From positions 62,001 to 126,000 of the forward strand of contig JAJDUH010000079.1 of the NCBI GenBank assembly GCA_022826805.1: 64,000 nt of DNA. The letters are read 5' to 3'. This stretch comes from Candidatus Poribacteria bacterium. Its GTDB lineage: Bacteria; Poribacteria; WGA-4E; WGA-3G. A program made the translations under genes and the position numbers. This document shows positions 33,183 through 41,216 of the stretch, piece by piece; within the stretch, counting starts at the first letter, position 1; each line of letters opens with the position of its first letter. The notes under the pieces are model-generated. The model was not told where the DNA came from. It did not search any database and saw only the letters and a list, made by a program, of their open reading frames with translations.

Positions 33183-34607
33183 ATGAAGCGTGTATTGGTA
33201 ATAGACGACGATGAGAAAATCTGTTGGGCATTTGAGCAATTCCTGGAGGGTGAAGGCTACTGCCCCAGCATTGCAAACAACGCTGAGGAAGGCTTGCGCC
33301 GCATCGCAGCTGACAAGCCAGATGTTGTCTTGCTTGACGTGAGACTGCCGGGCATGAGTGGGCTGGAGGCCTTAGGGGAAATTAGGGAGCACCATCCGTG
33401 GGTGATTGTCATTATCATCACGGCGTATGACGATGTCGAGACGACAATAGAAGCGATGCGCCTACAGGCGTTTGATTTTGTCCCGAAACCGATTGATTTG
33501 GACATCGTCAAGAGTGTATTGGATCGCGCCTTTCGTACACAATCTGTTCGTAGTGCCTTGCCTGTGGATACAGTAGACGATTCACCAACAGTAGAGATTG
33601 GACACCGACTGGTTGGCAGAAGCAGTCAGATGCGTGAGATTTACAAACTCATCGGTGTTATGGCGAGCAATACGGTAACGGTTCTGATTGAGGGGGAAAC
33701 AGGGACCGGAAAAGACCTCGTTGCACGTGCAATCCATGCGGGAAGTGAGCGCAAAGAAAAACCGTTTATTCCTGTTGATTGTGGTGCATTGCCCGATGAA
33801 CTTTTGGAGAGTGAACTGTTCGGATATGAAGAGGGAGCATTTACAGGGGCGAGAACGGAAGGGAAACCGGGACGGTTTGAACTGGCTGATGGCGGGACAC
33901 TTTTTCTTGATGAGGTCGGAAATATGACCCCGGCGTTACAGGTGAAGCTCCTCCGCGCACTACAGACACAAGAGATTGAACGACTCGGTGGAACCCGTAC
34001 TCTAAAGGTAGATGTCCGGGTCGTCGCTGCTACCAATCAAGAACTCGGTGATATGGTGAAGCGTGGACAGTTTCGTGAGGACCTCTACTACCGTTTCAAA
34101 CGCGTTGCGCTCCATCTCCCACCTTTGCGTGAGCGTCAAGCAGATATTTCATTACTCGTTACACATTTTTTGCAGTTGATCCAAGAAGAGCTTGGTAAAC
34201 CGATTCGCGGTATCTCCGAGGACGGGATGAAACTCCTACAAAATTACGCATGGCCCGGCAACGTTCGAGAATTAGAAAATTGCCTCAGAAGTGCCGCAGC
34301 CCTTTGTAGAGCAGATGTGATTCTCCCAGACGATCTACCAGCAGAAATCCATACAGGGAACCTCGCAGCTCCTACGGATGCATCGGAATTGGTGACCGCT
34401 TTCAAATCCGTTTTGCAAGATGTTGTGAAAGAGGCTATTAGTCAAGAAAAATCTGAGCTTTACGATGAGGTTGTCGCTACATTGGATAAGGCACTGATTG
34501 AACTGGTGTTGGATGAGTGTTCGGGCAATCATAGCAAAACAGCCGACTTGCTGGGGATGAGTCGAACCACTCTTTTAAAGAAGATTAGGCAGAGCGATAC
34601 CGAATAA
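33183..34607 (+). CDS. NtrC-family sigma-54-dependent response regulator
   Basis: A 474-residue regulator. The receiver domain (1-120) has acidic pocket D-D-D (8-10) and phospho-acceptor Asp52 in L-L-D-V-R-L-P-G. The AAA+ domain has Walker A G-E-T-G-T-G-K-D (~170) and the sigma-54-contacting G-A-F-T-G-A loop (~219). A Fis-type helix-turn-helix lies at the C-terminus (~430-474; N-H-S-K-T-A-D-L-L-G-M-S-R-T-T-L). It should activate sigma-54 promoters on phosphorylation. No histidine kinase is next to it, so its partner lies elsewhere. ATG 33183 was chosen over an upstream codon because it gives the standard receiver start. Confidence 0.94.
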   Translation: MKRVLVIDDDEKICWAFEQFLEGEGYCPSIANNAEEGLRRIAADKPDVVLLDVRLPGMSGLEALGEIREHHPWVIVIIITAYDDVETTIEAMRLQAFDFVPKPIDLDIVKSVLDRAFRTQSVRSALPVDTVDDSPTVEIGHRLVGRSSQMREIYKLIGVMASNTVTVLIEGETGTGKDLVARAIHAGSERKEKPFIPVDCGALPDELLESELFGYEEGAFTGARTEGKPGRFELADGGTLFLDEVGNMTPALQVKLLRALQTQEIERLGGTRTLKVDVRVVAATNQELGDMVKRGQFREDLYYRFKRVALHLPPLRERQADISLLVTHFLQLIQEELGKPIRGISEDGMKLLQNYAWPGNVRELENCLRSAAALCRADVILPDDLPAEIHTGNLAAPTDASELVTAFKSVLQDVVKEAISQEKSELYDEVVATLDKALIELVLDECSGNHSKTADLLGMSRTTLLKKIRQSDTE

Positions 34608-34632
34608 ACAGGTCGCTATAGGAGAAAACGTC

Positions 34633-35349
34633 ATGGACTCGTGGATTCGGATCGCGCATCGCGGGGCATCAGGTATCGCCCCGGAGAATACACTCGCGGC
34701 GTTTAAAAAGGCAATCGAAATAGGTGTTGATGCTGTTGAACTCGATCTGCACGGCACCGCCGATGGTGAGATCGTGGTGATACACGATGCTTCTTTGGAT
34801 CGAACGACTGATCACCGCGGTCTTATTAACCAAACTGCCTTGGAAACAATCAAACGTGCTGATGCGGGTGGGTGGTTTGGTGCTGAATTTGCTGGTGAAC
34901 CGGTGCCAACGCTTGCAGAGGCATTGGAATGTATCGGAGAAAAAACCGTTGCTCTTTTGGAAATCAAAGATCCCCTAATAGCCGAAGCGGTCGTGGCAAA
35001 AGTTCGCGAAACCCAAACCTTAAACCTAACCGTTATTATCTCCTTCCACACCACCGTTTTGGAAGCAGTTCGCGCTTTAGAGCCGCGCATTCCAACAGGA
35101 TGGCTCATCGGAAGCCATAACAATGATGTCCCTCCTGAGCAGTTGTGTCAAGCGTTAGGTGAACTCGGCAGCAGCCTGTTGAACGTCAATCACCAATTGA
35201 TCACCGCGGAATTTGCCTACGAAGTCCGACGCCGTGGGATTGCGCTGTGGTGTTGGACTATCGATGACGTCGTTCGTATGCGCGAAATGGAGGCGTTCGG
35301 TGTACAGGGTATCACCTCAAACTATCCTGAGCGTTTCGCCGAAGTTTAA
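34633..35349 (+). CDS. Glycerophosphodiester phosphodiesterase
   Basis: A 238-residue GDPD-family enzyme. Catalytic elements are in I-A-H-R-G-A-S-G-I-A-P-E-N-T (His and Asn near the start), V-E-L-D-L-H-G-T-A-D-G (metal-binding Glu/Asp and His) and I-V-V-I-H-D. E-I-K follows in the barrel and W-T-I-D-D near the end. It hydrolyses glycerophosphodiesters to glycerol 3-phosphate and an alcohol. No signal peptide is visible, so a cytoplasmic enzyme is expected. It is 25 nt downstream of the regulator gene and converges with the MurJ-like gene. Confidence 0.92.
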   Translation: MDSWIRIAHRGASGIAPENTLAAFKKAIEIGVDAVELDLHGTADGEIVVIHDASLDRTTDHRGLINQTALETIKRADAGGWFGAEFAGEPVPTLAEALECIGEKTVALLEIKDPLIAEAVVAKVRETQTLNLTVIISFHTTVLEAVRALEPRIPTGWLIGSHNNDVPPEQLCQALGELGSSLLNVNHQLITAEFAYEVRRRGIALWCWTIDDVVRMREMEAFGVQGITSNYPERFAEV

Positions 35350-35375
35350 TTTTTCTTTGGAATATATTCCCCGTC

Positions 35376-36842
35376 TTATTTTTCCTCAGTCTGTCGCCAG
35401 AACGCAATCGCAATGTACGCAAGGATCGGATAAGACAACAAGGCAGTTGACCAGGCAATCCCTTCTAAGCCCCAATATCGCATAAATAACCAGTTGAGAA
35501 AAGGGTTCAGAATAAGCCTAATAAGCGTTGCTGTGAAAACAGTTCGATGCGCTTGGCGTGCCAAGTGCGCGCGGATCAGTAGCCTGCTGATTAAACGTGG
35601 GAGCATCCCGATTAGGTAGATCCCGAGCAAGGACGCAATATGGTTCTGCCCTGCTTCTGACAATTTCCCATGTCCATATAACACTGTGACGATATCCAAT
35701 CGGAAGAGATAGAACACTACGAGAAACGGTCCCATCAGGACGAGTAATACGGTAACACTTTGCCAGACGCTTCGACTTACCCCATACGCTGGCGGCTTTG
35801 GGGACCCTTGCTGAGTGTCTTCTGTGTGAGACTCGGATGCGGAGATCTTTGCCCAGTGCGATAGCAAAATAGGGAGTGTGACCCCTGTAAGTGTTTCAGG
35901 GATTGCGCACAAGCGGAGTGCATAATCAAGTTTCGATACCGAACTTGTCCCTAATCTGCTTGCCATACCCCTGTCGACAACTGGGTTTAACCCATCGGAG
36001 ATCGCTGCACCCATCATCGGTACACACTGCCGTAGGAACGATTTGGTATAGGGTGTCTCTTGCCAACTGATTTTTAAGTCCCGTGCGCGTAAGTTCAACA
36101 CAGCACAGCATCGCGGAAACAAGATAAGCACTTGAAATACCTCACCGAGGATCAGGGCAAAGGGTATGCTAAACCACGCCAGAGTAGGCTTGAATAGGTA
36201 GATAGCACCGATGACGAAGACAGCGCGAATCCCCTGCACAATGATCGGCAATTGGAATGCTTGGTAGGTATCTAAAATAGCCTTAAGCATCCAACGAACC
36301 GCGGAAACAATCGCGAAGATAAGAAAGCCGCAGATGATACCGATGATCGTGGAAGACGCGAGTCCGACGTTCGGGAAAAAGAGTTGAGAAACCGCCCATG
36401 AAATGCCAACTAATAGGCAACAGAGTCCCGGCATTATTGTGATATACAGAGAGGAGATGGATTGTACGCAACGTTGTGCTTCGGTCTCGCCCTTTGCGCG
36501 GGCTTCGGCTAACAACGGAACAAGAACGGAATAGGCGGAGGCGGCACTGAGCAACTCGATCAGGAATACGGCGATAGCCCAGTAATAATAGATAAAGTCC
36601 ATCTCCGCTGTGTCGCCGAACCAGTTGGCGAGGACAACGTAGATCAGAAGTGTGCCAGCACGTCCGATGAGACTGAGCGGCGTAACAATAAGAACGTTTT
36701 TGAGGATAGAGGACTCAGTTTGGGGGGCATTATTGCGCATGAAGTGGTTGAAGGGAAAGCTTGGAGACGACAGAGTTGTAGCCTCTGTAGGATCCAACTC
36801 TGTCGATTGTTGAAAAGTAGGGTGTTCTACTACGGCTGCCAC
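35376..36842 (-). CDS. MurJ/MOP-superfamily lipid flippase-like protein
   Basis: A 488-residue polytopic membrane protein with about 13-14 hydrophobic segments after a ~45-residue soluble N-terminus. The core pattern F-G-D-T-A-E-M-D-F-I-Y-Y-Y near residue 75 and G-A-A-I-S-D-G-L-N-P-V-V-D-R in the middle match MurJ/MviN and related oligosaccharide flippases. MurJ moves lipid II across the inner membrane; a polysaccharide flippase is equally possible given the neighbours. The GTG start at 36842 lies inside the sulfatase gene, a 13-nt overlap, so the genes are probably coupled. An ATG at 36740 is an alternative. Confidence 0.78.
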   Translation of the reverse strand: MAAVVEHPTFQQSTELDPTEATTLSSPSFPFNHFMRNNAPQTESSILKNVLIVTPLSLIGRAGTLLIYVVLANWFGDTAEMDFIYYYWAIAVFLIELLSAASAYSVLVPLLAEARAKGETEAQRCVQSISSLYITIMPGLCCLLVGISWAVSQLFFPNVGLASSTIIGIICGFLIFAIVSAVRWMLKAILDTYQAFQLPIIVQGIRAVFVIGAIYLFKPTLAWFSIPFALILGEVFQVLILFPRCCAVLNLRARDLKISWQETPYTKSFLRQCVPMMGAAISDGLNPVVDRGMASRLGTSSVSKLDYALRLCAIPETLTGVTLPILLSHWAKISASESHTEDTQQGSPKPPAYGVSRSVWQSVTVLLVLMGPFLVVFYLFRLDIVTVLYGHGKLSEAGQNHIASLLGIYLIGMLPRLISRLLIRAHLARQAHRTVFTATLIRLILNPFLNWLFMRYWGLEGIAWSTALLSYPILAYIAIAFWRQTEEK

Positions 36843-38107
36843 CTCACATTGCCTGCTTTTTGCGTTTCTGCCTGAAGCAGATGACTCATCTCTCCGAAGA
36901 GTTCCTCATGTGTTTCCACGTTGTTCGTTGTTTCCAGCGGGTCACTTGATAAGTCGTAGAGTTCTAACGGTTCAAAAGGTCTGTTGTGAAGTAGTTTGAT
37001 GTCGCCCCGTCGGACTGCGTGTTGCGGTTGACCAAAAAACGTTCCGCCTCCTTCCCGTCGCAACCAGTAGAGGCTACGCTCCGAGAAATCCTGCTGTTCA
37101 CCTTGAAGCGTCTGCCAGATTGAACACCCTTCGATCTCATGTGCGATCGGTGCATCTGCTACCTCACATACCGTTGGGAAGAGATCCATGAGCAACGCCA
37201 CTTGATCCGTGACATAACCCTCTGGGATGTGTCCAGGCCACATCACACACGCCGGGACTCGGATGCCACCTTCGTACATGTCGCCTTTCTGACCTCGTAG
37301 CGGACCGTTGTGTGCCCCGACCTTCATGTCTCCGCCGTTATCAGAGGTGTAGATAACAAGCGTGTTAGACAACTGATCGGTCTCGACGAGCGTATCGAGC
37401 ACGCGTCCGATACCAGCATCCATGTGTTCAACGAGGGCTATATATTTGGCGCGTTGGAGGGAAATATCCGGTTCGCGTTCACGTACTCGTTCAATCCAGT
37501 CGTCAGGAGGTTGGATGGGTGTATGTGGTGCATTGTAGGCGAGATAGAGGAAGAAAGGATCGGAGGATTGTGCCTGGGCACGAATGAACGCTGTGCTCCA
37601 TTCTGTGAAGAGATCTGTGGCATGTCCCCTTGGGTCGATCGTTTCAAATCCGTGGCGCATGTAATTTATATCATGCCGAAGATGTGTGTAGTAGTCATCC
37701 ATCATATCGCCGAGGAAACCGTGGAAATGGTCAAAGCCGCGCTGGCACGGATGATTCTCTGGTTGAAGTCCGAGATGCCACTTACCGATTAGTGCGGTGT
37801 GGTAATCTTTCTGTTTCAAGACTGAGGGGAGTGTGACTGCGTCCTGTCGAAAGTAGCCCCAACTGTTTTCTGGATGGGTGCGGATTACACCCGGGACACC
37901 GACGCGATCAGGGTAACGTCCGGTCATGAGAGAAGCTCGGCTGGGGGAACAGACAGATGAATTTGCATAAAATTTAGTGAACCTTGCTCCACTTGCAGCG
38001 ATCCGATCGATGTGGGGTGTCTGAATTGATGGACCGTTGTGTGCTGAAATATCGCCGTAGCCGTGGTCGTCAGCGAAAATGAGAAGGATATTTGGTGATT
38101 TTGTCAT
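36830..38107 (-). CDS. Sulfatase (formylglycine-dependent)
   Basis: A 425-residue type-I sulfatase. The start P-N-I-L-L-I-F-A-D-D-H-G-Y-G-D supplies metal-binding Asp residues. The C-S-P-S-R motif with Cys53 is the site converted to formylglycine; it is followed by A-S-L-M-T-G-R-Y-P. H-x-D and K-W-H-L-G motifs are also visible (I-G-K-W-H-L-G near residue 110). It removes sulfate esters, most likely from carbohydrates. No signal peptide is seen, so it may act inside the cell. It is part of a minus-strand group with two LamG proteins and mannonate dehydratase. Confidence 0.92.
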   Translation of the reverse strand: MTKSPNILLIFADDHGYGDISAHNGPSIQTPHIDRIAASGARFTKFYANSSVCSPSRASLMTGRYPDRVGVPGVIRTHPENSWGYFRQDAVTLPSVLKQKDYHTALIGKWHLGLQPENHPCQRGFDHFHGFLGDMMDDYYTHLRHDINYMRHGFETIDPRGHATDLFTEWSTAFIRAQAQSSDPFFLYLAYNAPHTPIQPPDDWIERVREREPDISLQRAKYIALVEHMDAGIGRVLDTLVETDQLSNTLVIYTSDNGGDMKVGAHNGPLRGQKGDMYEGGIRVPACVMWPGHIPEGYVTDQVALLMDLFPTVCEVADAPIAHEIEGCSIWQTLQGEQQDFSERSLYWLRREGGGTFFGQPQHAVRRGDIKLLHNRPFEPLELYDLSSDPLETTNNVETHEELFGEMSHLLQAETQKAGNVRWQP

Positions 38108-38254
38108 AGTTATCTCCGTGTTGATGAATTGTCAGTCTACTATTCCACACCATTTTCGCGCGTGCTCAATACGCTCATTCGTGTGCAACAATGTCCACAA
38201 AATAGGTGCAGCCAGTCGTTCAAATACCAGACCAGCTGCACCGATTTACTTGAT

Positions 38255-39037
38255 CTATTGTCGCGCTTTAATCCCTGCCCATGTAGTGGCAAGTTTACCA
38301 GCCGGCTCAACGGGCAATAGGGTCAGTAACCCCTTCTCCATCAAATCTTTTATATCCTCTTCTTCCAGTATGGAAGCGAAGATTGCGACCTCATAGAGCA
38401 TACCGTCAAGCGTCTCTGAGGTATTGTTGGTCCAACCGCCAATGTTGACATCAGTGTCATTCTGAGGAGCCGGTTTACCCATCCCGGAAGCGCCACCGAT
38501 TTCCTCAGCATTTTCGTAGATCGTAATCTTATCCTTTGCGTCGTAGACAGCGGTCATATACAACCATTCATCTTTTTTTACCTGACTTTGATTCCAAGCA
38601 CCTTTCCAGCCGCCGTTCGCAAAGTAAGCTTCCCAGCCTGTACCCGTGCTGCTTGTCCTGAAGGCGTAATTTGCCACTGTGCCAGCCGCAGGTCTTTTGC
38701 CGAGAATATGCCCATAACCGTTTTCGGATTTATTCACATAAGCCCATGCGGTAATCGACCACGCCTCTTCGAGATACATACTATCGGAGTCCGGGATGAT
38801 AACCCGATCATTTTGCCCGTTCAAACTTAGGGCGGGACCATCAGGTCCTTTGACCCATTTTCCCCCTTGGAGTTCACCGTGATTTTCGTTTCCAGAAATA
38901 TCCTCAATCTCCTTGCCTTTACCTTCGTCGAGTAGCCAAATGCCTCTTGCGGTTTCAAAGTCGATCTCCGCATAAGTTTGCACTGTGAAGGTTAGACAGA
39001 TGATGATGATCGCTAAGCAAACTATAATGGTTTTCAT
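38255..39037 (-). CDS. Secreted LamG-domain protein (tandem copy 1)
   Basis: A 260-residue protein with a signal peptide (M-K-T-I-I-V-C-L-A-I-I-I-I-C ending T-Y-A) and a laminin-G/concanavalin-A-like jelly roll. Landmarks are G-I-W-L-L-D-E-G-K-G, G-P-A-L-S-L-N-G-Q-N-D-R, W-S-I-T-A-W-A-Y-V and N-I-G-G-W-T-N-N-T, of the LamG-like fold that binds glycans or glycoproteins. It ends with G-K-L-A-T-T-W-A-G-I-K-A-R-Q, the shared tail of this window. Its neighbour at 39135 is ~80% identical, a recent tandem duplication. The role is glycan binding by inference. Confidence 0.87.
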   Translation of the reverse strand: MKTIIVCLAIIIICLTFTVQTYAEIDFETARGIWLLDEGKGKEIEDISGNENHGELQGGKWVKGPDGPALSLNGQNDRVIIPDSDSMYLEEAWSITAWAYVNKSENGYGHILGKRPAAGTVANYAFRTSSTGTGWEAYFANGGWKGAWNQSQVKKDEWLYMTAVYDAKDKITIYENAEEIGGASGMGKPAPQNDTDVNIGGWTNNTSETLDGMLYEVAIFASILEEEDIKDLMEKGLLTLLPVEPAGKLATTWAGIKARQ

Positions 39038-39134
39038 TTTTACCTCCTAAAGGTTGAATTTACCATTAAGGGACGTTTTAACCAAAAAACTGTGTCACAC
39101 TAACTGAAACCAATCAACCTACTATTCCGACCTA

Positions 39135-39914
39135 TTATTGAGATTTGATATTTGCCCACGTAGTTGCAAGTTTGCCAGAAGCCTCAACAGCCGTTAGGGA
39201 CGATAGACCTTTGTCCATCAGAGCGTTTATATCCTCTACTTCCAATACGGAACTGAAAATTGCGACCTCATAGAGCATGCCGTCAAGCGTTTCTGACGTG
39301 TTATTAGTCCATCCGCCGATGTTGACATCGGTATCGTTTCGGGGTCCCGGTCCACCCGTCCCACCGACAGAACCGATTTCCTCAGCATTTTCATAGATCG
39401 TAATGGTGTCGTTTCCGTCATAGACTGCGGTCATATATAACCATTCATCTTTCTTTACTGAGCCTTGATTCCAGGCACCTCTCCAGCCGTCTCGCGCGAA
39501 GTAAGCTTCCCATCCGGTGCCAGTACTGTTTGTCCTGAAGGCGAAATTTGCCACGGTTCCAGATGCAGGTCTTTTGCCGAGAATATGTCCATAACCATTC
39601 TCAGTTGTATTCACGAAAGCCCAGGCAGTAATCGTCCACGCCTCTTCGAGATACATACTATCGGAATCTGGAATGATAACCCGATCATCTTGTCCGTTTA
39701 AACTTAGGGCGGGCCCATCTTGTCCTTCAACCCATTCTCCGCCCTGAAGTTCACCGTGATTTTCGTTTCCAGAAATATCGTTGATAATGTTGCCGTCACC
39801 TTCATCGAGTAACCAGATTCCTCTTGCGGTGCTAAAATCAATCTCCGCATAAGTATGTACTGTGAAGGTCAAACTAATGGTGATAATTGTTAAACAAACT
39901 ATAATCGATTTCAT
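39135..39914 (-). CDS. Secreted LamG-domain protein (tandem copy 2)
   Basis: A 259-residue paralogue of the 38255 protein, with a near-identical signal peptide (M-K-S-I-I-V-C-L-T-I-I-T-I) and the same LamG core (G-I-W-L-L-D-E-G-D-G, Y-L-E-E-A-W-T-I-T-A-W-A). It ends G-K-L-A-T-T-W-A-N-I-K-S-Q. The upstream leaders of the two copies also match (CCTAAAGGTTGAATTTACN), so the duplicated block included the 5' region. It lies 71 nt downstream of mannonate dehydratase on the same strand. Confidence 0.87.
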   Translation of the reverse strand: MKSIIVCLTIITISLTFTVHTYAEIDFSTARGIWLLDEGDGNIINDISGNENHGELQGGEWVEGQDGPALSLNGQDDRVIIPDSDSMYLEEAWTITAWAFVNTTENGYGHILGKRPASGTVANFAFRTNSTGTGWEAYFARDGWRGAWNQGSVKKDEWLYMTAVYDGNDTITIYENAEEIGSVGGTGGPGPRNDTDVNIGGWTNNTSETLDGMLYEVAIFSSVLEVEDINALMDKGLSSLTAVEASGKLATTWANIKSQ

Positions 39915-39985
39915 TTTACCCCCTAAAGGTTGAATTTACGATTAAAATACATTTTGTATTACTCTGGTTGACGGCAATCAACGTG

Positions 39986-40981
39986 CTATTCCGAATTTAC
40001 CGCCTGAATCAGGGCGATGATGTATCCGAACTGGAATGCCCACGCTTGACGGACTCTCCCAGAAACACCAGGTGGTGCTGTGTCATCTGGGTGCCCTGGG
40101 GCGTGGTCAGGCATCAGCATGTATGGGTATTCTACATCTCGGAGTGTCTGTGCAACTCGGTGCATGTCTAAATGTCCCTCATCGGGCCACACTTCTTGGA
40201 AATTGTGCAAACCGCCGCGGATATTGCGAAAGTGGATGTTGAAAAGTTTCTTTCGCTCGCCGAAGTACCAAAGAATTTCGTAGAACTCGGTGCCGGGATC
40301 GTCTAAACCCTCTGAAACTGTGCCACAGCAGAAATTAAAGCCGTGATATGGGCTATCCACAATTTCGGAGAAGCGTTTTAAGCCGTCAAATACTGGATAA
40401 TTCCACCGTTCAACGCCTCTCAAAATAGGTGCGGGTGGATCGTTTGGATGGCACGCCATCTGGACCCGATTTGCCTCGGCAACCGGAATTACGCGCTCAA
40501 GGAAATAAGCGATCCGGTCAAACGCCTCTTCACGACTCACTTCGCCTGCCTCTGAAAGCGTTTCATTATCGTACTTGGAGAAGTCAAAAGTACTGTAACG
40601 TGAGCCGCCGCGTCCGGATGTGCTCTCGGTCCGCTGATGGTTCAGGATGCAGAAGTTATAATTCAGTCCCCGTAGTCCTGCCGCTGCAGCGTTCTCGATC
40701 ATCTTACAGACTGCATCGAGATCCTTATCGCGCTGTGGATCTTGCGCGAATACAATACTCTCAGGAAGCCCGATGTGAATCATTTCAAGGTTGACCCCTG
40801 CTTCTGCCGCTTCTGCCTTGTGCCGAATCAGTGTTTCGGTTTCGGTGTCTTCAACGGAGGCGTCCATGTGCGTTACACCGTGGCGAACGAGGAATGCCAG
40901 CTCCTTGGGGGATGTTCCGATGCCTTGCACACCGACGTGCATTTTCGCTTTTTTACCTGATTGCTTTTCAGTTTTGTCCAT
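39986..40981 (-). CDS. uxuA: Mannonate dehydratase-like (UxuA) protein
   Basis: A 331-residue protein of the UxuA family: N-L-E-M-I-H-I-G-L-P-E, then M-A-C-H-P-N-D-P-P-A-P (metal-binding His, ~residue 205), G-F-N-F-C-C-G-T-V-S-E-G and K-L-F-N-I-H-F-R-N-I-R-G-G. It should convert D-mannonate to 2-keto-3-deoxygluconate in the cytoplasm, a step of glucuronate or hexuronate catabolism, with a divalent metal. It is a little shorter than classical UxuA (~390). It has a strong promoter, is divergent from the GH32 genes, and leads the LamG-LamG-sulfatase-flippase group. Confidence 0.88.
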   Translation of the reverse strand: MDKTEKQSGKKAKMHVGVQGIGTSPKELAFLVRHGVTHMDASVEDTETETLIRHKAEAAEAGVNLEMIHIGLPESIVFAQDPQRDKDLDAVCKMIENAAAAGLRGLNYNFCILNHQRTESTSGRGGSRYSTFDFSKYDNETLSEAGEVSREEAFDRIAYFLERVIPVAEANRVQMACHPNDPPAPILRGVERWNYPVFDGLKRFSEIVDSPYHGFNFCCGTVSEGLDDPGTEFYEILWYFGERKKLFNIHFRNIRGGLHNFQEVWPDEGHLDMHRVAQTLRDVEYPYMLMPDHAPGHPDDTAPPGVSGRVRQAWAFQFGYIIALIQAVNSE

Positions 40982-41042
40982 CGTTTCCTCCTTTGACGAT
41001 CGGGTGTCCTAATCAACGTGTTGCGCTAAGAGACACCTCTGC

Positions 41043-41071
41043 ATTGTAGCATCTCCTAAAAGTCATGTCAA
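41043..41071 (-). promoter_or_regulatory. Sigma-70 promoter for mannonate dehydratase unit
   Basis: On the minus strand TTGACA (41071-41066), a 17-nt spacer and TACAAT (41048-41043) lie about 60 nt upstream of the ATG at 40981. Confidence 0.75.
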
Positions 41072-41145
41072 TTCAAAATGAGAAGACAAGAACAGAAAAA
41101 TTTATGGACAGGCAATCGAGTCTATGCTATCCTTAGAACTACAGA

Positions 41146-41178
41146 TTTTCGGCGCAGCTGGCAAGCCGAAACTTGCTA
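41146..41178 (+). promoter_or_regulatory. Structured leader element upstream of GH32 gene
   Basis: TTTCGGC (41147-41153) pairs with GCCGAAA (41165-41171), and GCAAG (41161-41165) with CTTGC (41172-41176), the two stems sharing bases. The same arrangement with a compensatory T-A for C-G change is found before tilS (29478-29511). It ends 40 nt before the start codon. Confidence 0.45.
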
Positions 41179-41216
41179 TAAATGAAGTATAGAGCTTACA
41201 TGACAGAGGAGATACG

